This document shows positions 32,895 to 42,900 of a stretch of DNA of 64,000 nt, piece by piece; within the stretch, counting starts at the first letter, position 1, and each line of letters begins with the position of its first letter. The notes beneath the pieces are model-generated. The model did no database searches. It was given only the letters and a program-made list of their open reading frames with translations, and was not told the origin of the DNA. The stretch comes from Alphaproteobacteria bacterium (lineage in GTDB: Bacteria > Pseudomonadota > Alphaproteobacteria > RF32 > CAG-239): contig SUUJ01000004.1 in the NCBI GenBank assembly GCA_015062585.1, positions 1 to 64,000 of the forward strand, read 5' to 3'. A program made the translations under genes and the position numbers.

Positions 32895-34175
32895 TTATTT
32901 TCCTTTACCGATAACTTTTTTACCGCCCATATACGGTTGTAACTTGGCCGGAATATTTACCGAACCGTCTTCATTTTGGTGGTTTTCGATAAACATAACC
33001 AAAGCACGAGGAGTTGCAATTCCGGTATTGTTTAAGGTATGGGCAAATTTAACTTTACCTGAGGCATTTTCTCTGTATCTGATATTGGTGCGACGAGCTT
33101 GCCAATCGGTGATATTTGAACAAGAGTGAGTTTCGCGGTAACAATTTTGGCTCGGCAACCAAGCTTCCAAATCATATTGGCGATATTTCGGCGAACCCAT
33201 ATCTCCGCAACAAACATCCAATACCTGATAAGGCAATTCCAAATCAGCCAAAACTTCTTCTGATATTTCAAGAAGTTTTTTATGCCATTTTTCGCTTTCT
33301 TCTTTTTCGCCTTTGCAAACGACAAATTGTTCTGTTTTCATAAATTGGTGTACGCGAATAAGGCCTTTGGTGTCCTTACCGGCAGAACCTGCTTCGCGTC
33401 TGAAACAAGGAGAAAATCCGGCATACAAAATAGGCAAAGAACTTTCCGGCAAAATTTCATCGGCGTGCATAGAGTTTAAGATAAGTTCGGCAGTACCTGA
33501 CAAGTAAACATCATCAGCTTCCATATAATAAATTTCGTCTCTTGCGAACGGCAAATATCCTTGTCCGTACAAAGGTTTGTCTTTAGTAAGTGACGGAACG
33601 GAAATAACCGTAAAACCTTTATCACGAAGCTTGTCTAACACCATCATATGAATGGCTAATTCCAATTTGGCCATATCATTTTTCAACACATAGGTTCTGG
33701 CACCCGAAATTCTGGCAATGCGTTCACTATCGGTCCAATCGTTCAATTCGCAAAGTTCGATTTGATCGCGTGGTGTAAAATCAAATTTGCGAGGTTCACC
33801 GACTTTTCTTACTACCACATTGGCGCTGTCATCCGGACCATCGGGACAATTTTCATCCGGATAGTTAGGCATTCTAAGCATCATATCATCAAATTTAGCC
33901 GTTGCTTCGTCAAGCAAAACCTGTTCTTGTTTCAATTCTTCGCCGATAGCTTTACTTTTGGCGATAATATTTGGTCTTTCTTCTGATGAGGCAGATTTAA
34001 TGGAGTTACTCAATCTGTTTTTTTCTTCCATTTTTTGTTGAGTTGAAGTTTTCAGCTTATTCATTTCAAGATAAGCTTCAACCAATTTGTCGACATTAGA
34101 TGGAGCAAAACCTTTTCTTGCCAAAGATTTTTTAACCCAATCGACATTTTCTGCCACAAATTTAATATCTAACAT
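32895..34175 (-). CDS. serS: Seryl-tRNA synthetase
   Basis: This 426-residue class II synthetase charges tRNA-Ser. The N-terminal ~110 residues form the long antiparallel coiled coil that grips tRNA. Motif 2 (FRREAGSAGKDTKGLIRVHQF) is at ~257-275. Motif 3 (NTGIATPRALVMFIENHQ) is near the C-terminus. Length is normal. It is transcribed alone, from a region shared with the divergent trpS promoter. Confidence 0.97.
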   Translation of the reverse strand: MLDIKFVAENVDWVKKSLARKGFAPSNVDKLVEAYLEMNKLKTSTQQKMEEKNRLSNSIKSASSEERPNIIAKSKAIGEELKQEQVLLDEATAKFDDMMLRMPNYPDENCPDGPDDSANVVVRKVGEPRKFDFTPRDQIELCELNDWTDSERIARISGARTYVLKNDMAKLELAIHMMVLDKLRDKGFTVISVPSLTKDKPLYGQGYLPFARDEIYYMEADDVYLSGTAELILNSMHADEILPESSLPILYAGFSPCFRREAGSAGKDTKGLIRVHQFMKTEQFVVCKGEKEESEKWHKKLLEISEEVLADLELPYQVLDVCCGDMGSPKYRQYDLEAWLPSQNCYRETHSCSNITDWQARRTNIRYRENASGKVKFAHTLNNTGIATPRALVMFIENHQNEDGSVNIPAKLQPYMGGKKVIGKGK

Positions 34176-34275
34176 TTTTTTTAATCACCTTATTATATAG
34201 CTATTGACTTAAAAACCCGACTAGAGTATCAATTTTATAATATAAATTCAATAAAAAAGTAAGGATTAGTCGCAG

Positions 34276-35280
34276 ATGTTTGATAAAAAAACTGTTTTAA
34301 CCGGAGTAAAACCGACGGGTACACCTCATTTGGGTAATTATTTGGGTGCTATAATGCCGGCAATAGAAATGGGTAATAAGGCTGAAAATCACTATATGTT
34401 TATAGCTGATTATCATGCAATCAATGCCGAAAAAGATCCTCTTGTGTTAAAACAAAAAATCAAAGAAGTTGCCTGCACTTATTTGGCTTTGGGACTAAAT
34501 CCTAATCACTCTGTTTTTTATCGTCAATCCGATATTCCCGAAATTCTTGAAATTACTACAATTTTATATGCCTACACACCCAAAGGTTTTATGAATAAGG
34601 CTCATGCTTATAAAGCCTGTGTCGACAAAAATCGTGAGGCGGGCAAACCCGATGATGACGGTATCAATATGGGTTTATATACATATCCGACTCTAATGGC
34701 TGCCGATATTTTATCTTTTGATACTGATATTGTTCCTGTTGGTAAGGATCAAGTTCAACATGTGGAAATTGCGCGCGATATTGCCGGTGCTATCAATGCT
34801 CATTACGGTAAAGATTTGTTGCATTTGCCGGAATATTATTTAAAGGAAAATGTAGAAATAGTCCCCGGTGTTGACGGTCGCAAAATGAGTAAATCATATG
34901 GTAACATAATTCCGCTTTTTGATGATGATAAAACAATCAAAAAAGCCGTATTTTCGGTTGTGACCGATTCTCGCCCGATGGATGAGCCCAAAGATCCTGA
35001 AAGTGTTATGGTCTACGAAATTTATAAAGCTATTGCCACCCCCGAACAATTAAAAGAAATGGCTGACGGTTTGCGCGAGGGAAGGCTTGGTTACGGTCAT
35101 GTCAAAAATATGTTGCTAGATGCGATTATTAACGAGATTAAAGAACCGAGAGAAAAATACAATTACTATATGGCTCATTATGAAGAAGTCGAAGCAATGC
35201 TTCAAGAAGGAGCCGCCAAAGCTCGTCCGGTTGCTCAACAAACATTAAAAAGATTGAAAGACGCCGTTTTCGGTAAATAA
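34276..35280 (+). CDS. trpS: Tryptophanyl-tRNA synthetase
   Basis: This 334-residue class I synthetase charges tRNA-Trp. The HIGH motif appears as PHLGN (~17-21) in TGVKPTGTPHLGNYLGA, and KMSKS is at ~208. The Asp of GKDQVQHVE and other family residues are present. Length is normal. AAGGA precedes the ATG. It is divergent from serS. A repeat-rich non-coding region follows. Confidence 0.97.
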   Translation: MFDKKTVLTGVKPTGTPHLGNYLGAIMPAIEMGNKAENHYMFIADYHAINAEKDPLVLKQKIKEVACTYLALGLNPNHSVFYRQSDIPEILEITTILYAYTPKGFMNKAHAYKACVDKNREAGKPDDDGINMGLYTYPTLMAADILSFDTDIVPVGKDQVQHVEIARDIAGAINAHYGKDLLHLPEYYLKENVEIVPGVDGRKMSKSYGNIIPLFDDDKTIKKAVFSVVTDSRPMDEPKDPESVMVYEIYKAIATPEQLKEMADGLREGRLGYGHVKNMLLDAIINEIKEPREKYNYYMAHYEEVEAMLQEGAAKARPVAQQTLKRLKDAVFGK

Positions 35281-35874
35281 TATTTTGATATTGTTGAAAA
35301 CAGTCATCCCTCGAATGAATAAGTAATGTCATTCCTCGCTCGGCGCTTTGGCGTCCGTGCGTCTAGGAATCTCATCTTTGCGTCAGCGCAATATTAAATA
35401 AAAACAACAACCGCGATTTATGTTTTTTAGCTTTTTTTGACCGGAGATTCTCCTTTTATGCGCCCAAAGTCAGCCAACGGATGTGAAGGGCACATCCGGT
35501 TGAAAAAAGCGTTAAAAAAAACATCTTGAGCGGTGACTTTTGGTTACTTTTGGTCACTCAAAAGTAACATAAGAACTAATTTGAAGATTGCTAACCCCGT
35601 TCGCAAGCTCTCTCAGGCGATGACAATATTTTTTATAAGAAACAATAACAAAGTCATCCCTCGATTGCGTTGAGCAATCGTCTAGGGATCTTCCTTGTTT
35701 TAAAACTAATTTGAAGATGCCAAGTCTCGCTCATTTCATTCGCTCAAGGCATGACATATTTTTTTATGCCAAAGCGCCGAGCGAGGAATGACATTATCTA
35801 CTCACTTAAGGCGATGACATTATATAAGGGAATGACATAATTCTTTATTATGCAGAAAAAATAAATTTTATTAC
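35281..35874. repeat. Mosaic repeat region A
   Basis: About 590 bp without genes, built of repeat modules. A 62-bp module (35328-35389) recurs in direct orientation at 57368-57429. A 224-bp core (35401-35624) recurs inverted at 57107-57329. A 55-bp hairpin module (35647-35701) recurs inverted at 57441-57495. The sequence GTCATTCCTCGCTCGGCGC opens at 35328 and returns inverted near 35774-35792, so the block has terminal inverted repeats. Several sub-units begin with GTCAT and end with ATGAC, resembling dispersed palindromic repeats of Rickettsiales. No transposase is present. Confidence 0.85.
35401..35624 (+). repeat. Core repeat, copy A (inverted relative to copy B)
   Basis: This 224-bp unit is nearly identical to the reverse complement of 57107-57329. 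It holds internal stems such as CGGATGTG/CACATCCG (35479-35498) and GTGAC...GTCAC (35533-35557). The strong conservation suggests recent spread or a maintained structured RNA. Confidence 0.85.
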
Positions 35875-36183
35875 TTAAAGTCCGTCGATTAAGGGGTTTT
35901 TCTTAACATGTTTAATCATAACTTTGTAATCTTTTAATATTTTATCGCCGGCTTTGTTTTTTTCCAATACAACGGCCCAAGAGGAATTGGATATATAAGA
36001 ACAAGCTTCATCAGGTATATAATCCAGCAAAACCACATCATGATCATTGCGAAACAATGTTGCGTGTCTTCCGCCATCATACAGCAAAACAGCATTATCC
36101 GGTTTTGAACGATTAGCATCAATCACAAAAACCGGCACGCCTTCTTTTGTAGTAACTACTTCATAATTTTTAGCATGTTTCAT
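35875..36183 (-). CDS. Small protein, paralogue of the gene at 17372
   Basis: This 102-residue soluble protein is of unknown function. Residues ~7-90 align with the 116-residue protein at 17372: the YDGGRHATLFR turn, VVLLDYI strand and AVVLE follow in the same order. It is predicted mostly beta, without signal peptide. The ATG shares bases with the stop of the preceding gene (TGATG), so translation is coupled. The partner gene upstream differs from the basic gene that precedes its paralogue. Confidence 0.75.
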   Translation of the reverse strand: MKHAKNYEVVTTKEGVPVFVIDANRSKPDNAVLLYDGGRHATLFRNDHDVVLLDYIPDEACSYISNSSWAVVLEKNKAGDKILKDYKVMIKHVKKNPLIDGL

Positions 36184-36368
36184 CAGCGAGATGTTTCCTT
36201 GTTTCTATTAAAAATAAAGTCGATACTCTTCTTTACAAGATATAAACATCCGGCAACATGTAATGCGCCTCCAAAGAATCTTCTCAGAGGTGTAAGTCCG
36301 TGCGCTTCAAGAGCTTTTCCGAGCACTGCTGCCGAAATACCAACGGCTACATCTTTTCCTTCACTCAT
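36183..36368 (-). CDS. Small protein with one hydrophobic helix
   Basis: This 61-residue protein has a hydrophobic stretch (about 30-50, FFGGALHVAGCLYLVKKSI) and a basic tail, so it could be a small membrane protein. The ATG at 36368 has CGGAG seven nt upstream and is preferred over one 14 codons earlier. It is coupled to the following 102-residue gene. A TTAA-N7-TTAA sequence lies about 36-50 bp upstream of the start. No family recognised. Confidence 0.6.
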   Translation of the reverse strand: MSEGKDVAVGISAAVLGKALEAHGLTPLRRFFGGALHVAGCLYLVKKSIDFIFNRNKETSR

Positions 36369-36403
36369 CTTATATCTCCGATTTTCCCCATTATGAGCAA
36401 ATG

Positions 36404-36418
36404 TTAACACATTATTAA
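36404..36418. promoter_or_regulatory. Possible CtrA binding site
   Basis: TTAA (36404-36407), seven bases, TTAA (36415-36418), followed by C, fits the CtrA consensus TTAA-N7-TTAAC. It lies just upstream of the small gene at 36368. In AT-rich DNA such matches arise by chance several times per 64 kb, so the case is weak alone. Confidence 0.35.
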
Positions 36419-36649
36419 CTTTTGGTCAACAATTCTTTTTTCAAACTAAGGTGTTGACTCATCAGCTTTATTGTATTAAATTCTTTGGCAGTGTTCAAAA
36501 TTTTGAAAGTTTTTTAATATGCGCAACTCAAATATCATATCAATCATTTTTCGAATTATCCCTTAGGGGATTTAGTTAGTTTGCACATATTTTTCATTTT
36601 AGTTTTTAATCAAATCAATCAATAATATTTTATAGGGTGTTTTAAGAAG

Positions 36650-39600
36650 ATGAAACATTATCAAGAGGTTAAGGCAAAACCTGACTTTGCCGCATTAGAA
36701 AAAGAAGTATTAAACTTTTGGGAAGAAGACAAAACTTTTGAAAAATCGGTTCAAAACCGTGATGGTGCTGCCGAATTTGTATTTTATGACGGTCCTCCGT
36801 TTGCCAATGGTACACCACACTATGGTCACATTATGGTGTCTTATGTCAAAGATGTTGTCGCTCGCTTTCAAACTATGAACGGCAAAAAAGTTGAGCGTCG
36901 TTTGGGATGGGACTGTCACGGTCTTCCGGCCGAAATGTCTGCCGAAAAACAACTTGGTGTTTCCGGTCGTAAACAAATCGAAGAATACGGCGTTGAAAAG
37001 TTTAATAACTTTTGCCGTTCCGATGTATTAAAATATTCAAACATTTGGGTAGATACATTTAAGCGTATCGGCCGTTGGGTTGACTTTAACCATGATTATA
37101 AGACCATGGATTTGTCTTTTATGGAGAGCGTAATCAACAATTTCAAACAACTTTGGGAAAAAGGTTTGGTCTATGAAGATTATCGTGTTTTGCCATATTC
37201 TTGGGCTGCCGAAACTCCGCTTTCTAACTTTGAAGTAAACCAAGGCTATCAAGACAAGACCGATAATGCCATTACCGTTATGTTTAAGCTTGAAAACGGC
37301 ATGAAAATTCTTGTTTGGACCACAACTCCTTGGACTTTGCCGTCAAACCTTATGTTAGCAGTGGGTAAAGATATTGATTATGTGGTCATGGAAGAAGACG
37401 GTCAAAAATATATTGTCGGACGCGCTTTGCTCGGTCGCTATAAAAAACAACTTGAAAATGCCGTTGAAGTCGGTTCTATGAAAGGTTCTGATTTGGTAGG
37501 TATGAGCTATGAGCCGATGTTCCCATACTTTAAACATTTGAAAGAAAAAGGATGCTTCAAAGTATTGTCAGGCGAGTTCGTATCAACCGAAGACGGTACC
37601 GGTGTTGTTCATATTGCACCGGGTTTTGGTCAAGACGACTTTGATGTTTGCCGCGCGGTTGATGAGCATTTCCCTGTTGTTTGCCCTGTTGATGAAGCCG
37701 GTAAATTTACCGCAGAGGTTTCTGATTATGAGGGTAAACAAGTTTTCGAAACTAATGAACCGATTATGCAATGGCTCAAAGAAAACGGTCTTTTGGTCAA
37801 AAAAGAACAATATACTCACTCTTATCCGTTCTGCTGGCGTACTGATACACCGCTTATTTATAAAGCAATGTCATCTTGGTTTGTTCGTGTAACTGACTTT
37901 AGAGATGAAATGGTTAAAAATAACCAAGAAATCAACTGGGTGCCTGATCATATTAAAGACGGTCGTTTCGGTAAATGGCTTGAAGGTGCAAGAGATTGGT
38001 CAATTTCTCGTAATCGTTTTTGGGGTACACCAATTCCGGTTTGGAAATCTGATAATCCGGCATTTCCTAGAATAGATGTATTCGGTTCGGTTGCCGAAAT
38101 CAAAGAAAAAACCGGCTTTGATGTTAAGGATTTGCACAAACCCTATATTGATGATGTGGTATATCCCAATCCTGATGACCCGACCGGCAAAACAATGATG
38201 CGTCGTGTATCCGATGTTTTTGACTGCTGGTTCGAATCAGGTTCTATGCCTTATGCTCAAGTGCATTATCCTTTTGAAAACAAAGAATGGTTTGAAAATC
38301 ATTTTCCGGCTGACTTCATTGTCGAAGCAATGGATCAAACACGCGGTTGGTTCTATACATTGACCGTATTGTCAACAGCGCTTCACAATCGTCCGGCATT
38401 CAAAAATTGTATTTGTACCGGCTTGTTGATGGCCGAGGGCGGACAAAAGCTTTCTAAACGCTTGAAAAACTATCCTGATCCGAACGAGATTTTAGATACT
38501 ATCGGCTCTGACGCTCTTCGTTGGTTTTTGGTGTCGTCTCCGGTATTAAAAGGCGGTAACTTAGCCGTTGATAAAGAAGGTAAAGAAATTGCCAAAGCTT
38601 CTCGCTCGGCGTTAATTCCATTGTGGAATGCCTTTTATTTCTTTACTTTGTATGCTAATGCCGAAAGCTATAAGGCTAAGGAAGTTTATACTTCAAACGA
38701 GGCTATCGATAACTATATCTTGTCAAAACTCAAAAATTTGGCCGATGTGGTAAGAAATGGAATCGAAACCTATGATGTAGCCGTTGCTTGTAATGAAATA
38801 GCTTCATTTATCGAAGTTTTGAACAACTGGTATATTCGCCGCACTCGTGACCGTTTCTGGGAAGGTGAAGCTCAAGCTTTTGATGTTTTGTATACCGTAT
38901 TGGTCAATTTGTGCAAAATAGCCGCTCCGCTTTTGCCGTTTGTAACCGAATATGTATACAAAAACTTAACAGGCGAAGAATCTGTTCATTTAACTGACTA
39001 TCCGATGTTATCAGAAATCAAATTTGACAAGGATTTGGTTGAGGATATGGATTTCTTGCAAGATTTGTGCTCTGCCGGTAAGTTTATTCGCGAAGAAAAG
39101 AATTTGCGCAATCGCTTGCCGTTAAAGTCTTTAACTGTTGTCGGTCGTCAACTTTCTGATGCCTATTGCGACATTATCAAAGATGAGCTCAATGTTAAAG
39201 AAGTCTTGTTTGACAGCAATTTATCTGCCTATGCCGAAAAGAAAATATATTTGTATACTCCGCTTTTGGGTAAGGCTTTGGGCAAAGATATGGGCGCTGT
39301 TATGGCTGCCTATAAGCAAGGACAATGGACATTAAATAATGACGGAACATTGGCCATCGGCGGTCAAAATTTAACTACTGATTTGTTTGAAGTTCGCCTT
39401 GATATGAAAGGTGGTGTGGTCGGTCGCGCTTTTGCCGATAACAAAGCTTTGGTAACACTTGATACCAATGTTACACCGGAGCTCAAACGCGAAGGTATGG
39501 CTCGTGACTTTGTTCGTCTTGTTCAAACCTTGCGCAAAGACAAAGATTTTAACATTTCTGACAGAATAGCATTGTCATATTCTACTTCCAACTCAGAATT

Positions 39601-39736
39601 GGCATTGGCTTTGGATGAAAACAAATCATATATTGCCGAACAAGTTTTGGCTGTTAAGGTTGATAATACTTGTAACGACGGTACAAAGGCTGATATTGAA
39701 GGCGCGGATATCTGCTATGATGCTTTCGTCGCCTAA
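36650..39736 (+). CDS. ileS: Isoleucyl-tRNA synthetase, eukaryotic-like (IleS2) type
   Basis: This 1028-residue class I synthetase charges tRNA-Ile and edits misactivated valine. The HIGH motif reads HYGH in PFANGTPHYGH (~53-63). WDCHGLPAEMSAEK is at ~100. The KMSKS motif reads KLSKR, in GGQKLSKRLKNYPDP (~602). The R-L-K-N-Y-P-D-P continuation and length over 1000 are features of the eukaryotic-like IleS2 class, also found in Rickettsiales, rather than the E. coli type. That class is known for low mupirocin sensitivity. The editing domain contains WTTTPWTLPSN. It is transcribed alone and ends at a terminator. Confidence 0.95.
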   Translation: MKHYQEVKAKPDFAALEKEVLNFWEEDKTFEKSVQNRDGAAEFVFYDGPPFANGTPHYGHIMVSYVKDVVARFQTMNGKKVERRLGWDCHGLPAEMSAEKQLGVSGRKQIEEYGVEKFNNFCRSDVLKYSNIWVDTFKRIGRWVDFNHDYKTMDLSFMESVINNFKQLWEKGLVYEDYRVLPYSWAAETPLSNFEVNQGYQDKTDNAITVMFKLENGMKILVWTTTPWTLPSNLMLAVGKDIDYVVMEEDGQKYIVGRALLGRYKKQLENAVEVGSMKGSDLVGMSYEPMFPYFKHLKEKGCFKVLSGEFVSTEDGTGVVHIAPGFGQDDFDVCRAVDEHFPVVCPVDEAGKFTAEVSDYEGKQVFETNEPIMQWLKENGLLVKKEQYTHSYPFCWRTDTPLIYKAMSSWFVRVTDFRDEMVKNNQEINWVPDHIKDGRFGKWLEGARDWSISRNRFWGTPIPVWKSDNPAFPRIDVFGSVAEIKEKTGFDVKDLHKPYIDDVVYPNPDDPTGKTMMRRVSDVFDCWFESGSMPYAQVHYPFENKEWFENHFPADFIVEAMDQTRGWFYTLTVLSTALHNRPAFKNCICTGLLMAEGGQKLSKRLKNYPDPNEILDTIGSDALRWFLVSSPVLKGGNLAVDKEGKEIAKASRSALIPLWNAFYFFTLYANAESYKAKEVYTSNEAIDNYILSKLKNLADVVRNGIETYDVAVACNEIASFIEVLNNWYIRRTRDRFWEGEAQAFDVLYTVLVNLCKIAAPLLPFVTEYVYKNLTGEESVHLTDYPMLSEIKFDKDLVEDMDFLQDLCSAGKFIREEKNLRNRLPLKSLTVVGRQLSDAYCDIIKDELNVKEVLFDSNLSAYAEKKIYLYTPLLGKALGKDMGAVMAAYKQGQWTLNNDGTLAIGGQNLTTDLFEVRLDMKGGVVGRAFADNKALVTLDTNVTPELKREGMARDFVRLVQTLRKDKDFNISDRIALSYSTSNSELALALDENKSYIAEQVLAVKVDNTCNDGTKADIEGADICYDAFVA

Positions 39737-39754
39737 ACAGTAGCAAAAAATATA

Positions 39755-39785
39755 AAAAGACTCCTCATCAAGAGGAGTTTTTTTG
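39755..39785 (+). terminator. Terminator of ileS
   Basis: ACTCCTC (39760-39766), ATCA-type loop, GAGGAGT (39772-39778) and a T-run, 20 nt after the ileS stop. Confidence 0.88.
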
Positions 39786-39879
39786 TGCCAAAATCAACCT
39801 CAAATTAACTTTTTTACGCTAAAATATGCAAAAATACGGAGAATTTTGCATTTAGTACAAAATTTTGACAAAAAAACAC

Positions 39880-39908
39880 TTGCAAGAGGGTTAAAAATAG
39901 TGTACTAT
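39880..39908 (+). promoter_or_regulatory. Promoter of the 1407-residue protein gene
   Basis: TTGCAA (39880-39885), 17 nt, TACTAT (39903-39908). The inferred start near 39915 leaves a 5' leader of about 37 nt with a GGAG ribosome-binding site. Confidence 0.65.
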
Positions 39909-39951
39909 TTGAAACAACTGAAAAATTTCGACTTTTTTAGGAGAGAAAGTT

Positions 39952-42900
39952 ATGAGTTTAATTTGGGATGATATGTATAAAGACATAAAAGAATTGAAAA
40001 TGTTAAACGGTAGTGGCTTGCGCAGTCTGTACCATAGCTCCAGCACACCGCAAAATATGAAAAAAATTATTGCCGAGGTTGCTGCTTCTAAGCTCATAAA
40101 TCTTGATGATGAAGTTTCCACACAGACAGTTCATGACATTTTTGCCGAAGTTAAAGTTGTGAATGAACACAATGCCGCTTGCAAGGATGAAAAAGTGACC
40201 TTGGAGGCTAAAACATATGAGAATATACTCAGATACGGTCTCGGAGTACAAAAAGATATAAATGATGCATATAAAGATAACAAAGAAATTCCTCTCTCCG
40301 CAGGTATTATCCTAAAGTCGGCATTGCAAATGATAAATATTTCTTTGCAAAATCTGGGTGATGAATATAGTAAAAAAATAGACCCGGCAAAACTTGAAGA
40401 GCAAAACAAAGTCATTAATGTCGGTATTGTTGAGGGTATGAAAGTTCCTGAAAAACATTCAAGTGATGATGCTATAGATCAGTACACATTAGCCAAAGAC
40501 GCCGGTGCTTTAGATGATGTTGATATTCCGGCTGATGTAGAAAAACAATTTTTGGAATATATCGCAAAAGTTACAGGTTGGCAAAATACCGATAAAGACA
40601 GCATAAAAGCTAATGACAAAACATTGTATAATTACTTTGGTAATTCGGTTGATGTTTACATAAAAGATAAAGACAGTGATCAATATAAACTGAACCCGTT
40701 GTTTGACGGATGCCAAGAACTGGCTCAATCAATATCTTATGATTTTTCGCCAAATACAGCTAAGGAAGTTGCAAATAAATATACAACCTCGCTTAATCAA
40801 CAGCTTATGGCTAATGCTCTTCAACGCGCCACACAAGATGTTCTAAAAAATAAGAAATGGTTTGACAATATAAAAACTAAAGATGAAGCTGAGGCCAAAT
40901 TTAAGAGATTGATAGCTCAACATTTTGAACGTAGCGTTTTTATTGCCGGATTGGCCAGTTCTGATGAAGTAGCAAAGGTTTTGAAAATAGATGCTGAAAG
41001 CGGTCGCGTAGAATTTGATGAAAAAAATGAGTTGGTTAGAAAAACAATTGAAAATATACAAAATAAACAGCTCAAAATTCATCCTAAGGCCGTAGCTTTA
41101 GATTCTCACCAGCTCAGAATAGAAACATCTTGTAGTGAAAAAGTACTTAAAAACTTAAAGAAAGTAGATGTTAACGAGCTACCTTTCTATCAAAAAGTAC
41201 TAAGCAAAGCCCAAAATGCAGCTAAGGCCTTTTGGAACAAATTTGCCAAACAGGGCGGTTGGAAAAAATTTGTTGCAAATTTTGGTGTGTATGGTGGTGC
41301 AATAGCTTTGATGTCTAACCCGGCAACGGCAGCTATTGTTACCGGAGCCGTTGTTTACGCCGGTTGGACAGCTGTAAATGCATGGGTTGCACCGGTTTAT
41401 GATAAAGTAATTTCTGATATGTATGAAGTTAAAGGGCTTCGAAAAGAAAAAGTCACCTTTAAGGATAGATGGGATTATATCAAAAAGAACTGGGCACATG
41501 TCAAAGAAGAAAAACATAAGGAACCCGGATTTAAAAAGCGCGCCGCATGGCGTACCGTTGAAGGCTCTGTAATAGGTCTTGCCTGCGGTGGATTGTCATT
41601 TGGCGGAGCTCCGGTATTAAAAACCTTTGTTCGTCAAGGATTAACAGCCCTGGGCAAAACAGCATCTTTGGTCACAAGTTTGTTTAAGAGAAAATCAGCT
41701 GCTAAAAAGTTGAATCAAGTATATTCGGTCAAAAATTACAATGCATTACATACTGCCGAAGAATATGTAAAACAAGATGCAACGGCGCTTGCAGCTGTTA
41801 CCACAATGTCTGCTGGAATAGATACATTCCAAATCCTTTCAGGAAAAATTGATCTTTCAGACATAAATCAAGAGATTTCGGAACTCACATCCAAACTTAA
41901 AGGTAATGTTGAGGTTGTTGATGCTGAAACAGTTATTGAACAACAAGAAAATCAAGGACAACAACAAAATCAGGAACAACAAGAAAATCAAGGACAACAA
42001 CAAAATCAGGAACAACAAGAAAATCAGGAACAACAAGAAAATCAAGGACAACAAGAAAATCAGGGACAACAAGAAGTTGTCGTAGCTAATAATGATCATC
42101 TGGAGACACAGGGAGAAACTGCTGTCGTATCACATAATGGCGAAACAGTTGAAATCAAGTTGGTTAAAACAGAAAAGTTGACATTGTTGGATGAAAATTC
42201 AAAATTAAAGTTTAACAGTGATGATGCAAAAGAGATTATAGCCGGCAACAGACAAGAATTAGAAAAACTTGCTGCTGCCAATAATACAGATGCCGGTGAT
42301 TATGTTGCCAAAGGAACAATTACTGACCAATCAAGAATTGGTAACGGAACTGTTGAAGAGTTTTATGAAGCGATAAAAAATGGTGATGTTACCACTATTC
42401 CTCAAGGCATGAGCGCCCAAGAATATGTCAACAGATTGTCACGCTTGATGGAACTTGCTCCGGGAGTACATAAAAAAGCCATAGATGTAATGATAAAAGA
42501 TTTGCTTTGTGATGAGTTTCAGCCGACTGATGCCGATAAATTGCTCGTTGCCAAAGCTATGAATGATATTATATACGAAAAGGGTGAATTCCCGTGTTTG
42601 TTAAAAGACAAAGACGGCAACCTTTGCTATGGTACGACATATAAATGGGGACAATATGTCGGCCCACAGAAAACAGACATATATCAACATGAAGATGGTA
42701 CAACTGAAAGATTGCCGATACGAACTACCAATCGTACAATCGGACATGGCTTTGATCCGAATTGCGGTGGGGATCCTAAAGTAGCAAATTTATATGAAAA
42801 AGGACCTCAACCTGATTGCGGTTGTGATGATGTTGAAGTTGAGTCTAAACCGGAACCAGGACCAAAAACGGCACCAAAAACAGAACCAAAAACAGAACCG

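Noticed and set aside
35281..35874. Insertion sequence
   Set aside because: There is no transposase frame or remnant; the block consists only of short non-coding modules.
41941..42066. CRISPR array
   Set aside because: The repeats are contiguous 18-mers in a reading frame, with no spacers and no cas genes.
41857..42099. Minus-strand frame of Leu/Ile/Phe-rich repeats opposite the Gln-rich region
   Set aside because: It is the antisense shadow of the CAA/GAA-rich repeats and has no ribosome-binding site or independent support.
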